From Jiangella asiatica (GTDB lineage Bacteria > Actinomycetota > Actinomycetes > Jiangellales > Jiangellaceae), in NCBI RefSeq assembly GCF_004349065.1, contig NZ_SMKZ01000009.1:62001-126000 (forward strand): a stretch of DNA of 64,000 bases, given 5' to 3'. The notes under the pieces were generated by a model. The model worked only from the letters and a program-made list of their open reading frames with translations, was not told the origin of the DNA and did no database searches. Positions 28,576 through 36,459 of this stretch are shown piece after piece. The stretch's first letter is position 1; each line of letters starts with the position of its first letter. Both the position numbers and the translations under genes were made by a program.

Positions 28576-29251
28576 GGTTTGGTTCCTCACGTTCGGCGTC
28601 GATGCGGTATCCGACGCCGGGCACCGTGGCGATCAGCCAGGGCTCGCCGAGCCGTTTGCGCAGGGCTGAGACGGTGATGCGCACGGCATTGGTGAACGGG
28701 TCGGCGTTCTCGTCCCACGCCCGTTCCAGGAGCTCTTCGGCGCTGATGACACCGCCTTCGGCGGTGACGAGGACTTCGAGCACGGCGAACTGCTTGCGGG
28801 TGAGCGCGACGTAGCGGCCGTCGCGGTAGACCTCGCGACGGAACGGGTCCAGCCGCAGGCCCGCGATCTCCCGCACGGGTGGCCTGTTGTGGGCGCGCCT
28901 GCGATCGAGTGCTCTGAGACGGAGCACGAGCTCTCGGAGGTCGAAGGGCTTCGTCAGGTAGTCGTCGGCACCGAGCTCGAACCCGGAGGCCTTGTCGTCG
29001 AGCCGGTCGGCAGCGGTGAGCATGAGGATCGGCATGCCGCTGCCGGAGGCGACGATGCGTTTGGCGATCTCGTCGCCGGTGGGGCCGGGGATGTCGCGGT
29101 CGAGGACGGCGATGTCGTAGGCGTTGATGCTGAGCAGTTCCAGAGCGGTGTCGCCGTCACCGGCGATGTCGGCGGCGATCGCTTCCAGGCGTAGGCCATC
29201 ACGAATGGCCTCTGCCAGGAAGGGTTCGTCCTCGACGATCAACACACGCAT
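28568..29251 (-). CDS. vanR: VanR-type response regulator (OmpR family)
   Basis: A 227-residue response regulator starting MRVLIVEDEPFLAEAI. The phospho-acceptor is Asp51 (IAVLDRDIPG), the conserved Lys is Lys101 (LTKPFD), and the C-terminal winged helix ends with TNAVRITVSALRKRLG and VPGVGYRI. It would activate vanH-A-X, vanY and vanK from the two copies of its divergent promoter. Its first codons are repeated, broken, at 33016. Confidence 0.93.
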   Translation of the reverse strand: MRVLIVEDEPFLAEAIRDGLRLEAIAADIAGDGDTALELLSINAYDIAVLDRDIPGPTGDEIAKRIVASGSGMPILMLTAADRLDDKASGFELGADDYLTKPFDLRELVLRLRALDRRRAHNRPPVREIAGLRLDPFRREVYRDGRYVALTRKQFAVLEVLVTAEGGVISAEELLERAWDENADPFTNAVRITVSALRKRLGEPWLIATVPGVGYRIDAEREEPNHG

Positions 29252-29380
29252 GTTCTCGATGCTACGAGCCGGAACATATCGTCGGCATACCGAAAACGAC
29301 ATACGCGCTGGCAACACCCGGCTGCCTTGACTGCAGGCATGAGCTACAGCCGATCAGCACGAACCACGGCCCGCCGAACC
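29221..29380. repeat. vanR-vanY divergent promoter, inverted repeat copy 1
   Basis: This 160-base block covers the first codons of vanR, the whole 87-base intergenic region and the first codons of vanY. It is repeated in inverted orientation at 32886-33046. The central 125 bases (29221-29345 against 32922-33046) align without gaps at 107 of 125 positions by my count. The core keeps TATG blocks at regular spacing (cGTATG..ATATG, read on the minus strand), which are candidate VanR sites. Confidence 0.85.
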
Positions 29381-30025
29381 CGATCGACCACCCTCGCCGC
29401 CCTCGTCGTCATCAGCGCGGCGCTCACCGGCGTCCTCGTCTACCAGTCGCGGGCGGCCTCGTCCTCCTCGGTCGAACCACCCTCCCCGGCGCCACCACCA
29501 TCCTCGGCGGCCTCGCCGCCATCGGCCGCATCGCCTGACGACACTCGTCACCGCCACCGCGATGGTGCACTCGGCGAGGCCGATGGTGCCGTCCCCGACG
29601 GCGTGACGGTCTTCGACGACGACATTCCGGCACTGGCCAACCTCGACCCCGACCTGCTCGATGCCCTGCGCCGAGCTGCCGCTGATGCCGCGGACCACGG
29701 GGTCGAGTTCATCGTCAACAGTGGCTGGCGAACCCCTGCGTACCAGGAGCGACTACTCCGTGAGGCGGTTGCGAAGTACGGCTCGGAAGAGGAGGCCGCC
29801 CGATGGGTGGCCACCCCCGACACCTCTCCCCACGTGGCGGGGCACGCGATCGACATCGGGCCCTCCGATGCCACGGCGTGGCTGTCCGAGCACGGCGCCG
29901 ACTACGGGTTGTGCCAGATCTACAGAAACGAACCCTGGCACTACGAACTGCGCCCCGAAGCGATCGATCACGGCTGCCCGCCCATGTATGCCGACCCTAC
30001 GCACGATCCGAGGATGCAGCAGTGA
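29339..30025 (+). CDS. vanY: VanY-type D,D-carboxypeptidase (M15B)
   Basis: A 228-residue membrane-anchored zinc peptidase. The N-terminal helix LAALVVISAALTGVLVYQ is followed by a Ser/Pro-rich spacer and the M15B domain. Zinc and catalytic residues are His165 and Asp172 in SPHVAGHAID, and Glu198 and His201 in NEPWHYE; the substrate Arg is in SGWRTPAYQ. It removes the terminal D-Ala of remaining pentapeptide precursors outside the membrane. It is transcribed from the promoter shared with vanR. Confidence 0.9.
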   Translation: MSYSRSARTTARRTRSTTLAALVVISAALTGVLVYQSRAASSSSVEPPSPAPPPSSAASPPSAASPDDTRHRHRDGALGEADGAVPDGVTVFDDDIPALANLDPDLLDALRRAAADAADHGVEFIVNSGWRTPAYQERLLREAVAKYGSEEEAARWVATPDTSPHVAGHAIDIGPSDATAWLSEHGADYGLCQIYRNEPWHYELRPEAIDHGCPPMYADPTHDPRMQQ

Positions 30026-30059
30026 CCAGCACGCTCGGGATGCGGGCGAGCGCCATCCA

Positions 30060-30109
30060 TGATCATCAACCGGTGGCGACACCATGACGTCGCCACCGGT
30101 TGATGATCA
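30060..30109. terminator. perfect hairpin between vanY and vanX
   Basis: Perfect inverted repeat with 21-bp arms and an 8-base loop (loop ACCATGAC, 30081-30088). The arms start with TGATCATCAAC, as in the intergenic palindromes at 36402, 37461 and 55212, but the rest of the stem (CGGTGGCGAC) is different. It lies between convergent vanY and vanX, so it can serve as a bidirectional terminator. The 100 bases after it show nothing else. Confidence 0.65.
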
Positions 30110-30208
30110 GGGCCAGACACGACTCCACCGGCGAGGCACACCTCACTAACCTCAGCACCTGCACGCCGGTCGCCCGTAGCGCCGCGGCCGCTTCCTCGGC
30201 CGGCTCGT

Positions 30209-30817
30209 CTAGGTGATGGCAAAATCGAAATAGGTGTCTGGATAGGGTTCGTCCTTCAGTGTGTAATGCCACCACTCGTGGTCGTACCGATCAAAACCGC
30301 AGGCCTCCATGACAGAACAAAGGTGTTGGCGGTTTCTCGCTTCGGCCGGCGTGATCCCCCTTGCTCCATGATGTGAGATCGAATCCATCAGATCATGGTC
30401 GCCGCCCATGGGTGCGAGCTCACCGGTAGCCAGGTGATAGAGCGTCAAGTCGACGGTGCTGCCCCGACTGTGGCCCGACTCAGTGGCCACATATCCTTTT
30501 TCGAACATCTCGGCCCGGTCGATGTTCGGATAGTGTCGTAGCTTCGTCCGGCCGTCCTCCGGCTGCTTCGACCAGCGCAGAAACCGATCGACGGCGCGTC
30601 GAGGGCGATAACCATCCCAGAGAACCAAGCCGAAGCCGAGGGATTCGGCCTCTTCTCGCGCGCTCTCCAGGGCTGCGCACAGAGCCCTCGTGCCGACGAT
30701 TCGATTTGCCTGGTACCCGTCCACCGGTGTTCCGGTGAAGTTGTCCCACGTCGCGTACTTGGCATCCCAGCGTATTCCGGGTACGAACTCGTCCACAAAG
30801 ACGAAATCAGCGTTCAT
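30209..30817 (-). CDS. vanX: D-Ala-D-Ala dipeptidase VanX
   Basis: A 202-residue zinc dipeptidase that destroys D-Ala-D-Ala so that only D-Ala-D-Lac is built into the wall. All key residues fall at the enterococcal positions: Arg71 (DGYRPR), His116 and Asp123 (SGHSRGSTVD), Glu181 and His184 (EWWHY). The length equals that of enterococcal VanX (202). It overlaps the end of vanA by 11 bases. GC is low: 32 of 60 bases at 30241-30300 are G or C, against 46 of 60 at 56041-56100. Confidence 0.97.
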   Translation of the reverse strand: MNADFVFVDEFVPGIRWDAKYATWDNFTGTPVDGYQANRIVGTRALCAALESAREEAESLGFGLVLWDGYRPRRAVDRFLRWSKQPEDGRTKLRHYPNIDRAEMFEKGYVATESGHSRGSTVDLTLYHLATGELAPMGGDHDLMDSISHHGARGITPAEARNRQHLCSVMEACGFDRYDHEWWHYTLKDEPYPDTYFDFAIT

Positions 30818-31853
30818 CGTCTTTTCCGTCCAATGCGAACGACACCATCCGGTCGATCACGTCGGCAAGCTGCAACCCCGCGGCTGCCATCATTCTCGGG
30901 TAACGGCTGTACGAGGTCATGCCAGGCAGAGTATTGACCTCGTTGAGGACTACGGTTCCGTCCTCCGTGAGGAACATGTCCACCCGCGACAACCCCCGGC
31001 AACCCAGGGCGCGGTACACGACCTTCGCCGTCTCCTGGACGAGCGAGCGTGCCTCTGCCGAGATGTCCGCGGGGACGATTGGTGTCGAGTTTTCGGAACC
31101 GCTTTCGGGCTCACTTTCCTGATGAATTCTGAAAAAGCCATGAGACAGAGCAATTCGATCTACCTCGCCCGCGGTCAGCTCCAGATCGTTTCCCAGGACG
31201 GCACATCCGACCTCGCTGCCGACGACAGCCTCTTCGATCAACACCTTCGCGTCATACTGGCGTGCGGTGTCCACCGCACTCAGCAATTCTTCCTTTTGGG
31301 ATACCTTGCTGACGCCGAACGACGACCCCGAACGGGCCGGCTTCACGAAGACGGGATAGGAAAGCCGGTCGGGGTCGATGTCTTCGTTCGACGTGACGGT
31401 CCAGAAGTTCGGTGTGGCGATTCCCGCACTTCGAGCGACCATGTACGCAAGGGATTTGTCCATGCACAGGGCAGAACTCTGGACATCGCAGCCTACGTAG
31501 GGGATGCCGGAGAGCTCGAGCAGACCCTGGATCGCACCATCCTCGCCGAGCTTGCCGTGCAGGACGGGCAGCACCAGGTCCAGGCTGATCGTCTCGTATT
31601 TCCCGTGTTCCAGAACAAGCAATCCGGGTGCGCTTCTGTCCGGCGACAGGACGGCTGGACGGCAACTGCCGTTCTCCCAGTTCGTGTCGGGGCCGTCACA
31701 GAGCTTCCAGGCTCCGCTCTTCGTGATCCCGATGTAGAACGGTTCGTACTTGTCGCTGTCGAGGTTCTTTGCGACCTCTTGCGCGGATTTGACGGAGATG
31801 GGATGCTCTTCGGAGCAGCCGCCGAATATGACTGCGATTCTCAACCTATCCAT
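30807..31853 (-). CDS. vanA: D-alanine-D-lactate ligase (VanA family)
   Basis: A 348-residue ATP-grasp ligase starting MDRLRIAVIFGGCSEEHPIS. The omega-loop reads EVDRIALSHGFFRIHQ with His244, the residue that selects D-lactate in VanA; normal Ddl enzymes have a Tyr-based loop there. ATP-grasp Lys171 (VFVKPARSGSS) and metal ligands in VDMFLTEDG and VLNEVNTLPG are intact. It makes D-Ala-D-Lac, which vancomycin-type drugs bind poorly. Start overlaps vanH by 8 bases. Confidence 0.97.
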   Translation of the reverse strand: MDRLRIAVIFGGCSEEHPISVKSAQEVAKNLDSDKYEPFYIGITKSGAWKLCDGPDTNWENGSCRPAVLSPDRSAPGLLVLEHGKYETISLDLVLPVLHGKLGEDGAIQGLLELSGIPYVGCDVQSSALCMDKSLAYMVARSAGIATPNFWTVTSNEDIDPDRLSYPVFVKPARSGSSFGVSKVSQKEELLSAVDTARQYDAKVLIEEAVVGSEVGCAVLGNDLELTAGEVDRIALSHGFFRIHQESEPESGSENSTPIVPADISAEARSLVQETAKVVYRALGCRGLSRVDMFLTEDGTVVLNEVNTLPGMTSYSRYPRMMAAAGLQLADVIDRMVSFALDGKDDER

Positions 31854-32805
31854 GCTGATTTCCGCTTTCGAAGGTAAGGCAATTGAGGATGGAGTTTTCA
31901 ACAGCGTCGCTCAGGGCATGGTCCGTGTAATAGGCGGTGTGTGGGCTGATGAGCACATTCGGCAGGTCTTGCAGCCGCAACAGCTGCTTGCTTCCGATGG
32001 GTTTGTTCCTGCAGTCGGCGTAGAATATCCCTTCCTCACCCTCGAGGACATCCAACGCCGCACCGCCCAGTCGGCCGCTTTCCAACGCCGGAACGAGGGC
32101 CTCGGTGTCGAGAAGCGAACCGCGTCCGGTATTGATGATGAACGCGCCGTTCTTCAGCTGCCCGATGCGTCGACGATTCAAGAGATGGTGAGTGTCCGCG
32201 TTGAGCGGCGTGTGGAGCGTTACAATATCGCTTCGCCGTAGCAATTCATCGAGGGTAACGTAATCGGCCGAAGTCGTGGGTCGTTTGTCATAAGCCAACA
32301 TGCGGCAGCCGAAAGCCCGCAATCTGTCCATGACCGCTGCGCCGATGCGCCCTGTTCCGATGACCCCGATGGTCAGATCGCGCAATTCCCGCCCGGGTGC
32401 GTCATTCAACCTGTAATCATGAACGTCCGCTCGGCGGATGACCGATTTTGCATTCCGGACCGCCATCAGCATCAGCATCAGTGTGTAGTCAGCCACGCTG
32501 TCGGGCGAATAGGCGACGTTCTCGACCGAGATGCCGACACTCTCTGCGTATTTCACATCGATATGGTTGTAGCCGATGCTTCTCGTGGAGACATACGCTA
32601 CGCCGGCCCGGCCGAGCGCAAGAAGTGTGGAATTCGTGATCCGAGTCTTGTGGCCGACGCTGATGCAGCGGTTTCCGGACGCCAGGTCGATATTGGCTTC
32701 GGATACCGCTGCATCTGTGATGGTTGGAACGACGTCGAAGCGAGGTGCCATCTCCCGGAACAGGACGGCCTCGTCCTGCCCGCATCCATAGATGGTGATT
32801 CTCAT
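31846..32805 (-). CDS. vanH: D-lactate dehydrogenase VanH
   Basis: A 319-residue D-2-hydroxyacid dehydrogenase that reduces pyruvate to D-lactate for the ligase. NAD motif GVIGTGRIG at 147-155, catalytic Arg228 (NTGRG) and His289 (SPHTAYYTDHA). The start is ATG (MRITIYGCGQD) at 32803-32805. The open frame continues upstream through a broken vanY N-terminus (VSYSEQARTASRR), so a fused longer product is formally possible, but homologues begin at MRIT. GC is low (31 of 60 at 32521-32580). Confidence 0.95.
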   Translation of the reverse strand: MRITIYGCGQDEAVLFREMAPRFDVVPTITDAAVSEANIDLASGNRCISVGHKTRITNSTLLALGRAGVAYVSTRSIGYNHIDVKYAESVGISVENVAYSPDSVADYTLMLMLMAVRNAKSVIRRADVHDYRLNDAPGRELRDLTIGVIGTGRIGAAVMDRLRAFGCRMLAYDKRPTTSADYVTLDELLRRSDIVTLHTPLNADTHHLLNRRRIGQLKNGAFIINTGRGSLLDTEALVPALESGRLGGAALDVLEGEEGIFYADCRNKPIGSKQLLRLQDLPNVLISPHTAYYTDHALSDAVENSILNCLTFESGNQHG

Positions 32806-32927
32806 TCTTGGCGCGGCGCCGGCTGCCGCGCGATGTTCGCCATGGTGGTCGGATGCGGCCGAGGAGGACGAGGACACCAGCGGCCGGTTCCGGCGCGACG
32901 CTGTTCGTGCTTGCTCGCTGTAGCTCA
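32806..32927 (-). pseudogene. vanY 5' remnant fused in frame to vanH
   Basis: Directly upstream of vanH and in the same frame the DNA encodes VSYSEQARTASRRNRP and then a run of serines. This matches MSYSRSARTTARRTRS, the start of VanY at 29339. The ATG of vanY is GTG in this copy. There is no stop before vanH, so vanY sequence reads through into vanH. It is the coding part of the inverted duplication and is unlikely to be functional as VanY. Confidence 0.75.
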
Positions 32928-33046
32928 CGCCTGCAGTCAAGGCTGCCTGGTGTTGTCGGCACGTATGCGGTTTTCGATATGCCGACGATATGTCCCGGCT
33001 CGGAACATCGAGCGCATGCTCGTGTTGATCGTCGGCGACGAACCCT
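32886..33046. repeat. vanR-vanY divergent promoter, inverted repeat copy 2
   Basis: Second copy of the promoter block at 29221-29380, in the opposite orientation. It lies between vanH (leftward) and vanK (rightward). The core is 125 bases without gaps, 18 mismatches to copy 1. The conserved intergenic core means VanR could activate vanHAX and vanK from here. Direct evidence for binding is lacking. Confidence 0.85.
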
Positions 33047-33147
33047 CTTCCGCGCCACCTCCCCGACCCACAGGAGGAGCTGCGTACGCGGCCGAACGGG
33101 ATCACCTGGCCGGACGCCGTGATGCGCTGGCCGGTCGACCGGCGTGA
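33016..33147 (+). pseudogene. vanR 5' remnant
   Basis: Starting with ATG at 33016 the frame reads MLVLIVGDEPSS, matching MRVLIVEDEPFL of VanR for the first ten codons, then diverges into unrelated sequence and stops at 33147. The bases before it match the vanR upstream region. The unrelated stretch 33047-33149 has another frame with HLPDPQEELRTRPNG and WPDAVMRWPVDRREHGFSG, which I cannot assign; it may be the end of a lost gene. Confidence 0.7.
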
Positions 33148-33149
33148 GC

Positions 33150-34346
33150 ATGGCTTTTCGGGTTCGGACCATCACGGCGAGTGAGCACGTCGCGTTCAAC
33201 GCGACCCAACCCTCGGTGAGCTTCCTGCAGACCCCGGCCTGGGCCGCGGTGAAGAATGAGTGGGGATCGGAGTCGCTGGGCTGGTTCGACGGCCACGACC
33301 GGCTGGTCGGCGCGGGCCTCGTGCTGTATCGCTGGCTGCCCAAGATCAAGAAGGCGCTGGCCTACCTGCCCGAGGGACCGACGATCGACTGGGCCTCGAA
33401 CGATCTGGCCGGCTGGCTCGAACCGATGGTGATGCACCTGAAGCGCTCCGGTGCCTTCGCCGTACGCATCGGGACGCCGGCGGTGGCCCGCACCTGGAGC
33501 GCTGCGACGATCAAGTCCGCGATCGCCGACCCGACAGTCACCAAGCTCAGCGACCTACCACCGGACACGCTGAACCGCGCCGCCACCCGGGCACACAACC
33601 AGCTCCGGTACCTGGGGTGGCGTCCGCCGAAAGACGACGACGAAGGATTCTCCGCCGGGCAGCCGCGCTGGGTCTTCCAGCTCCCGCTGGCCGGCAAGGG
33701 CGAAGAGCAACTCCTCCAGGGGATGAACCAGCTCTGGCGGCGCAACATCAAGAAGGCCACCAGGGCGGGCGTCATCGTGACCAAGGGCGGCGTCGAGGAC
33801 CTACCCGACTTCCATCGGATCTACGTCGAGACCGCGAAACGTGATCACTTCACCCCGCGGCCGTTGCGCTACTTCCAGACCATGTTCGAGGCGCTGCTGG
33901 CCGAGGACGAGGACCGGATCCGGCTCTACCTCGCCCACCACGACGGTGACCTCGTCGCCGCCACGACCTGGGTCCGGGTCGGAGTACACGCCTGGTACAG
34001 CTACGGCGCCTCCACCACTGCCAAGCGGGAGGTACGCGGATCCAACGCCGTGCAGTGGAAGATGATCACTGACGCACTGGCCGCCGGCTGCGCGGTCTAC
34101 AACCTGCGCGGTATCACCACCACCGTGGACGAGAACGACCCGCACCTCGGCCTGATCCAGTTCAAGGTCGGCACCGGCGGTCACGCCGTGGAGTACCTCG
34201 GCGAATGGGACCTGCCGCTGAATCGCCTGCTCTACAAGGCATTCGACGTCTACATGTCGCGTCGAGGCCGAGGCAGTGTGTCGGCGGTCTGCACCAGCCC
34301 GTACACGAAGCGCGCCAGCCGCGGTTCGCCGCCGGGCGCGGTGTAG
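33150..34346 (+). CDS. vanK: VanK-type Fem-family aminoacyltransferase, extended C-terminus
   Basis: A 398-residue FemX/FemAB-fold protein. VanK of Streptomyces adds the Gly branch to precursors ending in D-Lac and is essential for resistance there. The two GNAT-like halves are visible: LPKIKKALAYLPEGPTIDW and ELDYQGLV-free second half with YNLRGITTTVDENDPHLGL and EYLGEWDLPLNRLLYKAF. Known members end soon after a YMSRR-like sequence. Here the frame runs on for about 28 codons (GRGSVSAVCTSPYTKRASRG...) that are only the antisense of the next gene, so the native stop appears lost at about 34262. GTG at 33144 is an alternative start. Confidence 0.85.
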   Translation: MAFRVRTITASEHVAFNATQPSVSFLQTPAWAAVKNEWGSESLGWFDGHDRLVGAGLVLYRWLPKIKKALAYLPEGPTIDWASNDLAGWLEPMVMHLKRSGAFAVRIGTPAVARTWSAATIKSAIADPTVTKLSDLPPDTLNRAATRAHNQLRYLGWRPPKDDDEGFSAGQPRWVFQLPLAGKGEEQLLQGMNQLWRRNIKKATRAGVIVTKGGVEDLPDFHRIYVETAKRDHFTPRPLRYFQTMFEALLAEDEDRIRLYLAHHDGDLVAATTWVRVGVHAWYSYGASTTAKREVRGSNAVQWKMITDALAAGCAVYNLRGITTTVDENDPHLGLIQFKVGTGGHAVEYLGEWDLPLNRLLYKAFDVYMSRRGRGSVSAVCTSPYTKRASRGSPPGAV

Positions 34347-34831
34347 GCGACGAGCCACCGGCTGGGCGCGTCGCCCTCGAGGTGCCGGATGTCCGCGTAC
34401 GTCTGCTCGACGTCACCGACGACGCACGACCACGGCTCCAGCTGCCCGTCCGCGGGCAGCTGGGGCACGGCACCGCCGCGCTCCCTGGCCAGCCAGCCGT
34501 TCACGACGCTTCCGTTCGCGCCGGTCAGCACCTCCCAGCGCAGGTCCGGCCAGAGCGGCAGGTACCAGTGGAACAGCCGGCACGGCAGGTCACCGATCAG
34601 CACCTCGCTCTCGCCCACCGGCTCACCCAGAACGAGGCGGTAGCGCCGTAGGCCGCGGGGCACCCGGCGCGACCGCTCGACCGACTGCCAGAACGCGTTC
34701 GCCTGCCGCTGTTCGGTGCGGGTGACACCCAGTCGCTCGCGCGCCTGCTCGACGAGCTCCGGCTGGTAGTCCTGCATCCGCCGGAGCAGGACCAGCTGGA
34801 ACTCCGTCACGCCGAACCCGCTCATCGCCAT
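34250..34831 (-). CDS. hypothetical protein at the island edge
   Basis: A 193-residue protein starting MAMSGFGVTEFQLVLLRRM. It has a helical N-terminal third (QDYQPELVEQARERLGVTRTEQ) and a mixed remainder with LVLGEPVGESEVLIGDLPC and SRWLVAYTAPGGEPRLARF. No family recognised; it looks cytoplasmic. The last residues (LPRPRRDM, stop TAG) lie inside the vanK coding frame, so the C-terminus may have been altered when the van island joined here. Confidence 0.6.
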   Translation of the reverse strand: MAMSGFGVTEFQLVLLRRMQDYQPELVEQARERLGVTRTEQRQANAFWQSVERSRRVPRGLRRYRLVLGEPVGESEVLIGDLPCRLFHWYLPLWPDLRWEVLTGANGSVVNGWLARERGGAVPQLPADGQLEPWSCVVGDVEQTYADIRHLEGDAPSRWLVAYTAPGGEPRLARFVYGLVQTADTLPRPRRDM

Positions 34832-35003
34832 CCGGCCAGTGTTCCAGTGGGTCTCGCCTTCAGCTCCGGATGGGGTTCGACCCGTTCGGCCTCGTGCACC
34901 CAGGTCGCCGAGTTGGCCGGCGGCGCCGCGTCCGGCCAGGCGACGCCGGCGCTCTGAGCGGGGCTGCTCGGCAGACATCGGCGGCACGCGCTATCATCGG
35001 CGT

Positions 35004-35447
35004 ATGACGATGAATCGGACGTCCGTCGACGCCGCCGCCGTCCAGCTGTTCCACAGCCTGGCCGACCCGGCGCGGCTGGCCATCGTGCGGCTCCTCGGCG
35101 ACGGCGAGCGGCGTGTCGTCGACCTCACCGCGGAGCTGGGGCTGGCGCAGTCGACGGTCTCCGGTCACCTGTCGTCGCTGCGCAACGCCGGGCTGGTGGA
35201 GCCGCACCCGCACGGGCGCTCGACCTTCTACGCCCTCACGAGGCCGGAATTGTGGCGGCTGATGGCCGCAGCCGAGGACGTCCTGGCCGCCGACGGGGTC
35301 CCGGCGCGGCTGTGTCCCGAGCGGCACCGTCCGGAGGCGACGTCGCCAGCAGACGCCGGGCACGGTGACGCGGCACATGCCGAGTCCGGGCACCGCGCCC
35401 GGCCGGACGTCGACGCGCCCGCCACCCGTCCGGGCAGGCCGCACTGA
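35004..35447 (+). CDS. ArsR-family metalloregulator
   Basis: A 147-residue winged-helix repressor. HTH region VDLTAELGLAQSTVSGHLSSLRNAGLV, followed by a His/Asp-rich tail (PERHRPEATSPADAGHGDAAHAESGHR) that could bind metal. A TATCAT box at 34992-34997 is 7 bases before the ATG, so the transcript is probably leaderless. The stop overlaps the ATG of the CDF exporter (TGATG). It likely represses this operon until Zn, Cd, Ni or Co binds. Confidence 0.9.
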   Translation: MTMNRTSVDAAAVQLFHSLADPARLAIVRLLGDGERRVVDLTAELGLAQSTVSGHLSSLRNAGLVEPHPHGRSTFYALTRPELWRLMAAAEDVLAADGVPARLCPERHRPEATSPADAGHGDAAHAESGHRARPDVDAPATRPGRPH

Positions 35448-36370
35448 TGGGCCACGGTCACGGGCACGGCATGCCGCGGGGCACCGCGTCGTACGCCCAC
35501 CGTCGCCGGATGGTCGCCGTCCTGGCCATCCTGGTGGTCATCATGGCCGTCGAGGTGGTCGGCGCGCTGATCTCCGGCTCGCTCGCGCTGTTCGCCGACG
35601 CCGGCCACATGCTGGCCGACGGGCTCGGCGTCGCGCTGGCGCTGCTCGCCACCACCGTCGCGGCCCGGCCGGCGAGCACCGCGCGAACGTTCGGCTGGCA
35701 GCGCGCGGAGATCCTGGCGGCGCTGACCAACGGCGTCGTGGTGGCGGTCATCGGGGTGCTGGCCATCGTCGTCGGCGTGCGCCGGCTGGCCGACCCCGGC
35801 GAGATCGAGACCGGCATCATGCTGGCCGTCGCCGTGGTCGGCCTGGCCGGCAACCTCGGCGGGCTGCTGCTCCTGCGCTCGGGCCAGCGGCACAGCCTCA
35901 ACGTGCGCGGCGCCTATCTGGAGGTCCTGGGCGACACTCTCGGCTCGGTCGCCGTCGTGGGCGCCGCCGTGGTCATCATGACCACCGGCTGGGTCCGCGC
36001 CGACGCGGCGGCCTCGGTGCTGATCGGGCTGATGATCCTGCCGCGGGCGTGGCTGCTGCTACGCGACGTGCTGGACGTGCTGCTGGAGGCGACGCCCAAG
36101 GGCGTCGACCTCGAGGACGTCCGCCGGCACATGCTGGAAGCCCCCGGCGTCGTCGACGTCCACGACCTGCACGCGTGGACCATCACCAGCGGCGTCCCGG
36201 TGCTGTCGGCGCACGTCGTCATCGCCGAGTCCGCCGAGCCCGGGTGCGGCGCCGACTCCGTCCTCGACGGCCTGCACCGCTGCCTCGCCGGCCATTTCGA
36301 CATCGAGCACAGCACGTTCCAGATCGAGCCCATGGGCCACGTCGAGCACGAGCACGCCGCCCACCCATAA
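35447..36370 (+). CDS. cation diffusion facilitator (CzcD-type) metal exporter
   Basis: A 307-residue CDF protein with six helices. Metal sites: LFADAGHMLADGLGVAL (HxxxD in helix 2) and GDTLGSVAVVGAAVVI (D in helix 5 region, with D only two residues after G). His-rich termini (MGHGHGHGMPRG and HVEHEHAAHP) and cytoplasmic domain VVDVHDLHAWTITSG agree with zinc/cadmium export by proton antiport. Co-translated with the ArsR regulator. Confidence 0.93.
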   Translation: MGHGHGHGMPRGTASYAHRRRMVAVLAILVVIMAVEVVGALISGSLALFADAGHMLADGLGVALALLATTVAARPASTARTFGWQRAEILAALTNGVVVAVIGVLAIVVGVRRLADPGEIETGIMLAVAVVGLAGNLGGLLLLRSGQRHSLNVRGAYLEVLGDTLGSVAVVGAAVVIMTTGWVRADAAASVLIGLMILPRAWLLLRDVLDVLLEATPKGVDLEDVRRHMLEAPGVVDVHDLHAWTITSGVPVLSAHVVIAESAEPGCGADSVLDGLHRCLAGHFDIEHSTFQIEPMGHVEHEHAAHP

Positions 36371-36401
36371 CCCCGCGGCCCACCGCGCACCCGCCCACCG
36401 C

Positions 36402-36459
36402 CCCATGATCATCAACGATCTCGGGTGCTATGACCCCCGAGATCGTTGATGATCATGGG
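36402..36459. repeat. intergenic palindrome, copy A
   Basis: Perfect inverted repeat, 24-bp arms with a 10-base loop (TGCTATGACC). Arms contain TGATCATCAACGATCTCGGG. It lies between the convergent CDF exporter and AbiEi-like gene and contains the stop codon of the latter (36453-36455). It is 56 of 58 identical to copy B and, reversed, to copy C at 55212. Stable hairpin in RNA from either side. Confidence 0.85.

Noticed and set aside
29327-29338. TTG start four codons upstream of VanY
   Set aside because: ATG at 29339 matches the duplicated copy and the MSYS start; the TTG has no ribosome-binding site.
31846-33105. vanH as a 419-residue protein with an N-terminal extension
   Set aside because: The extension matches the start of VanY in a duplicated promoter block; VanH homologues begin at MRITIYG.
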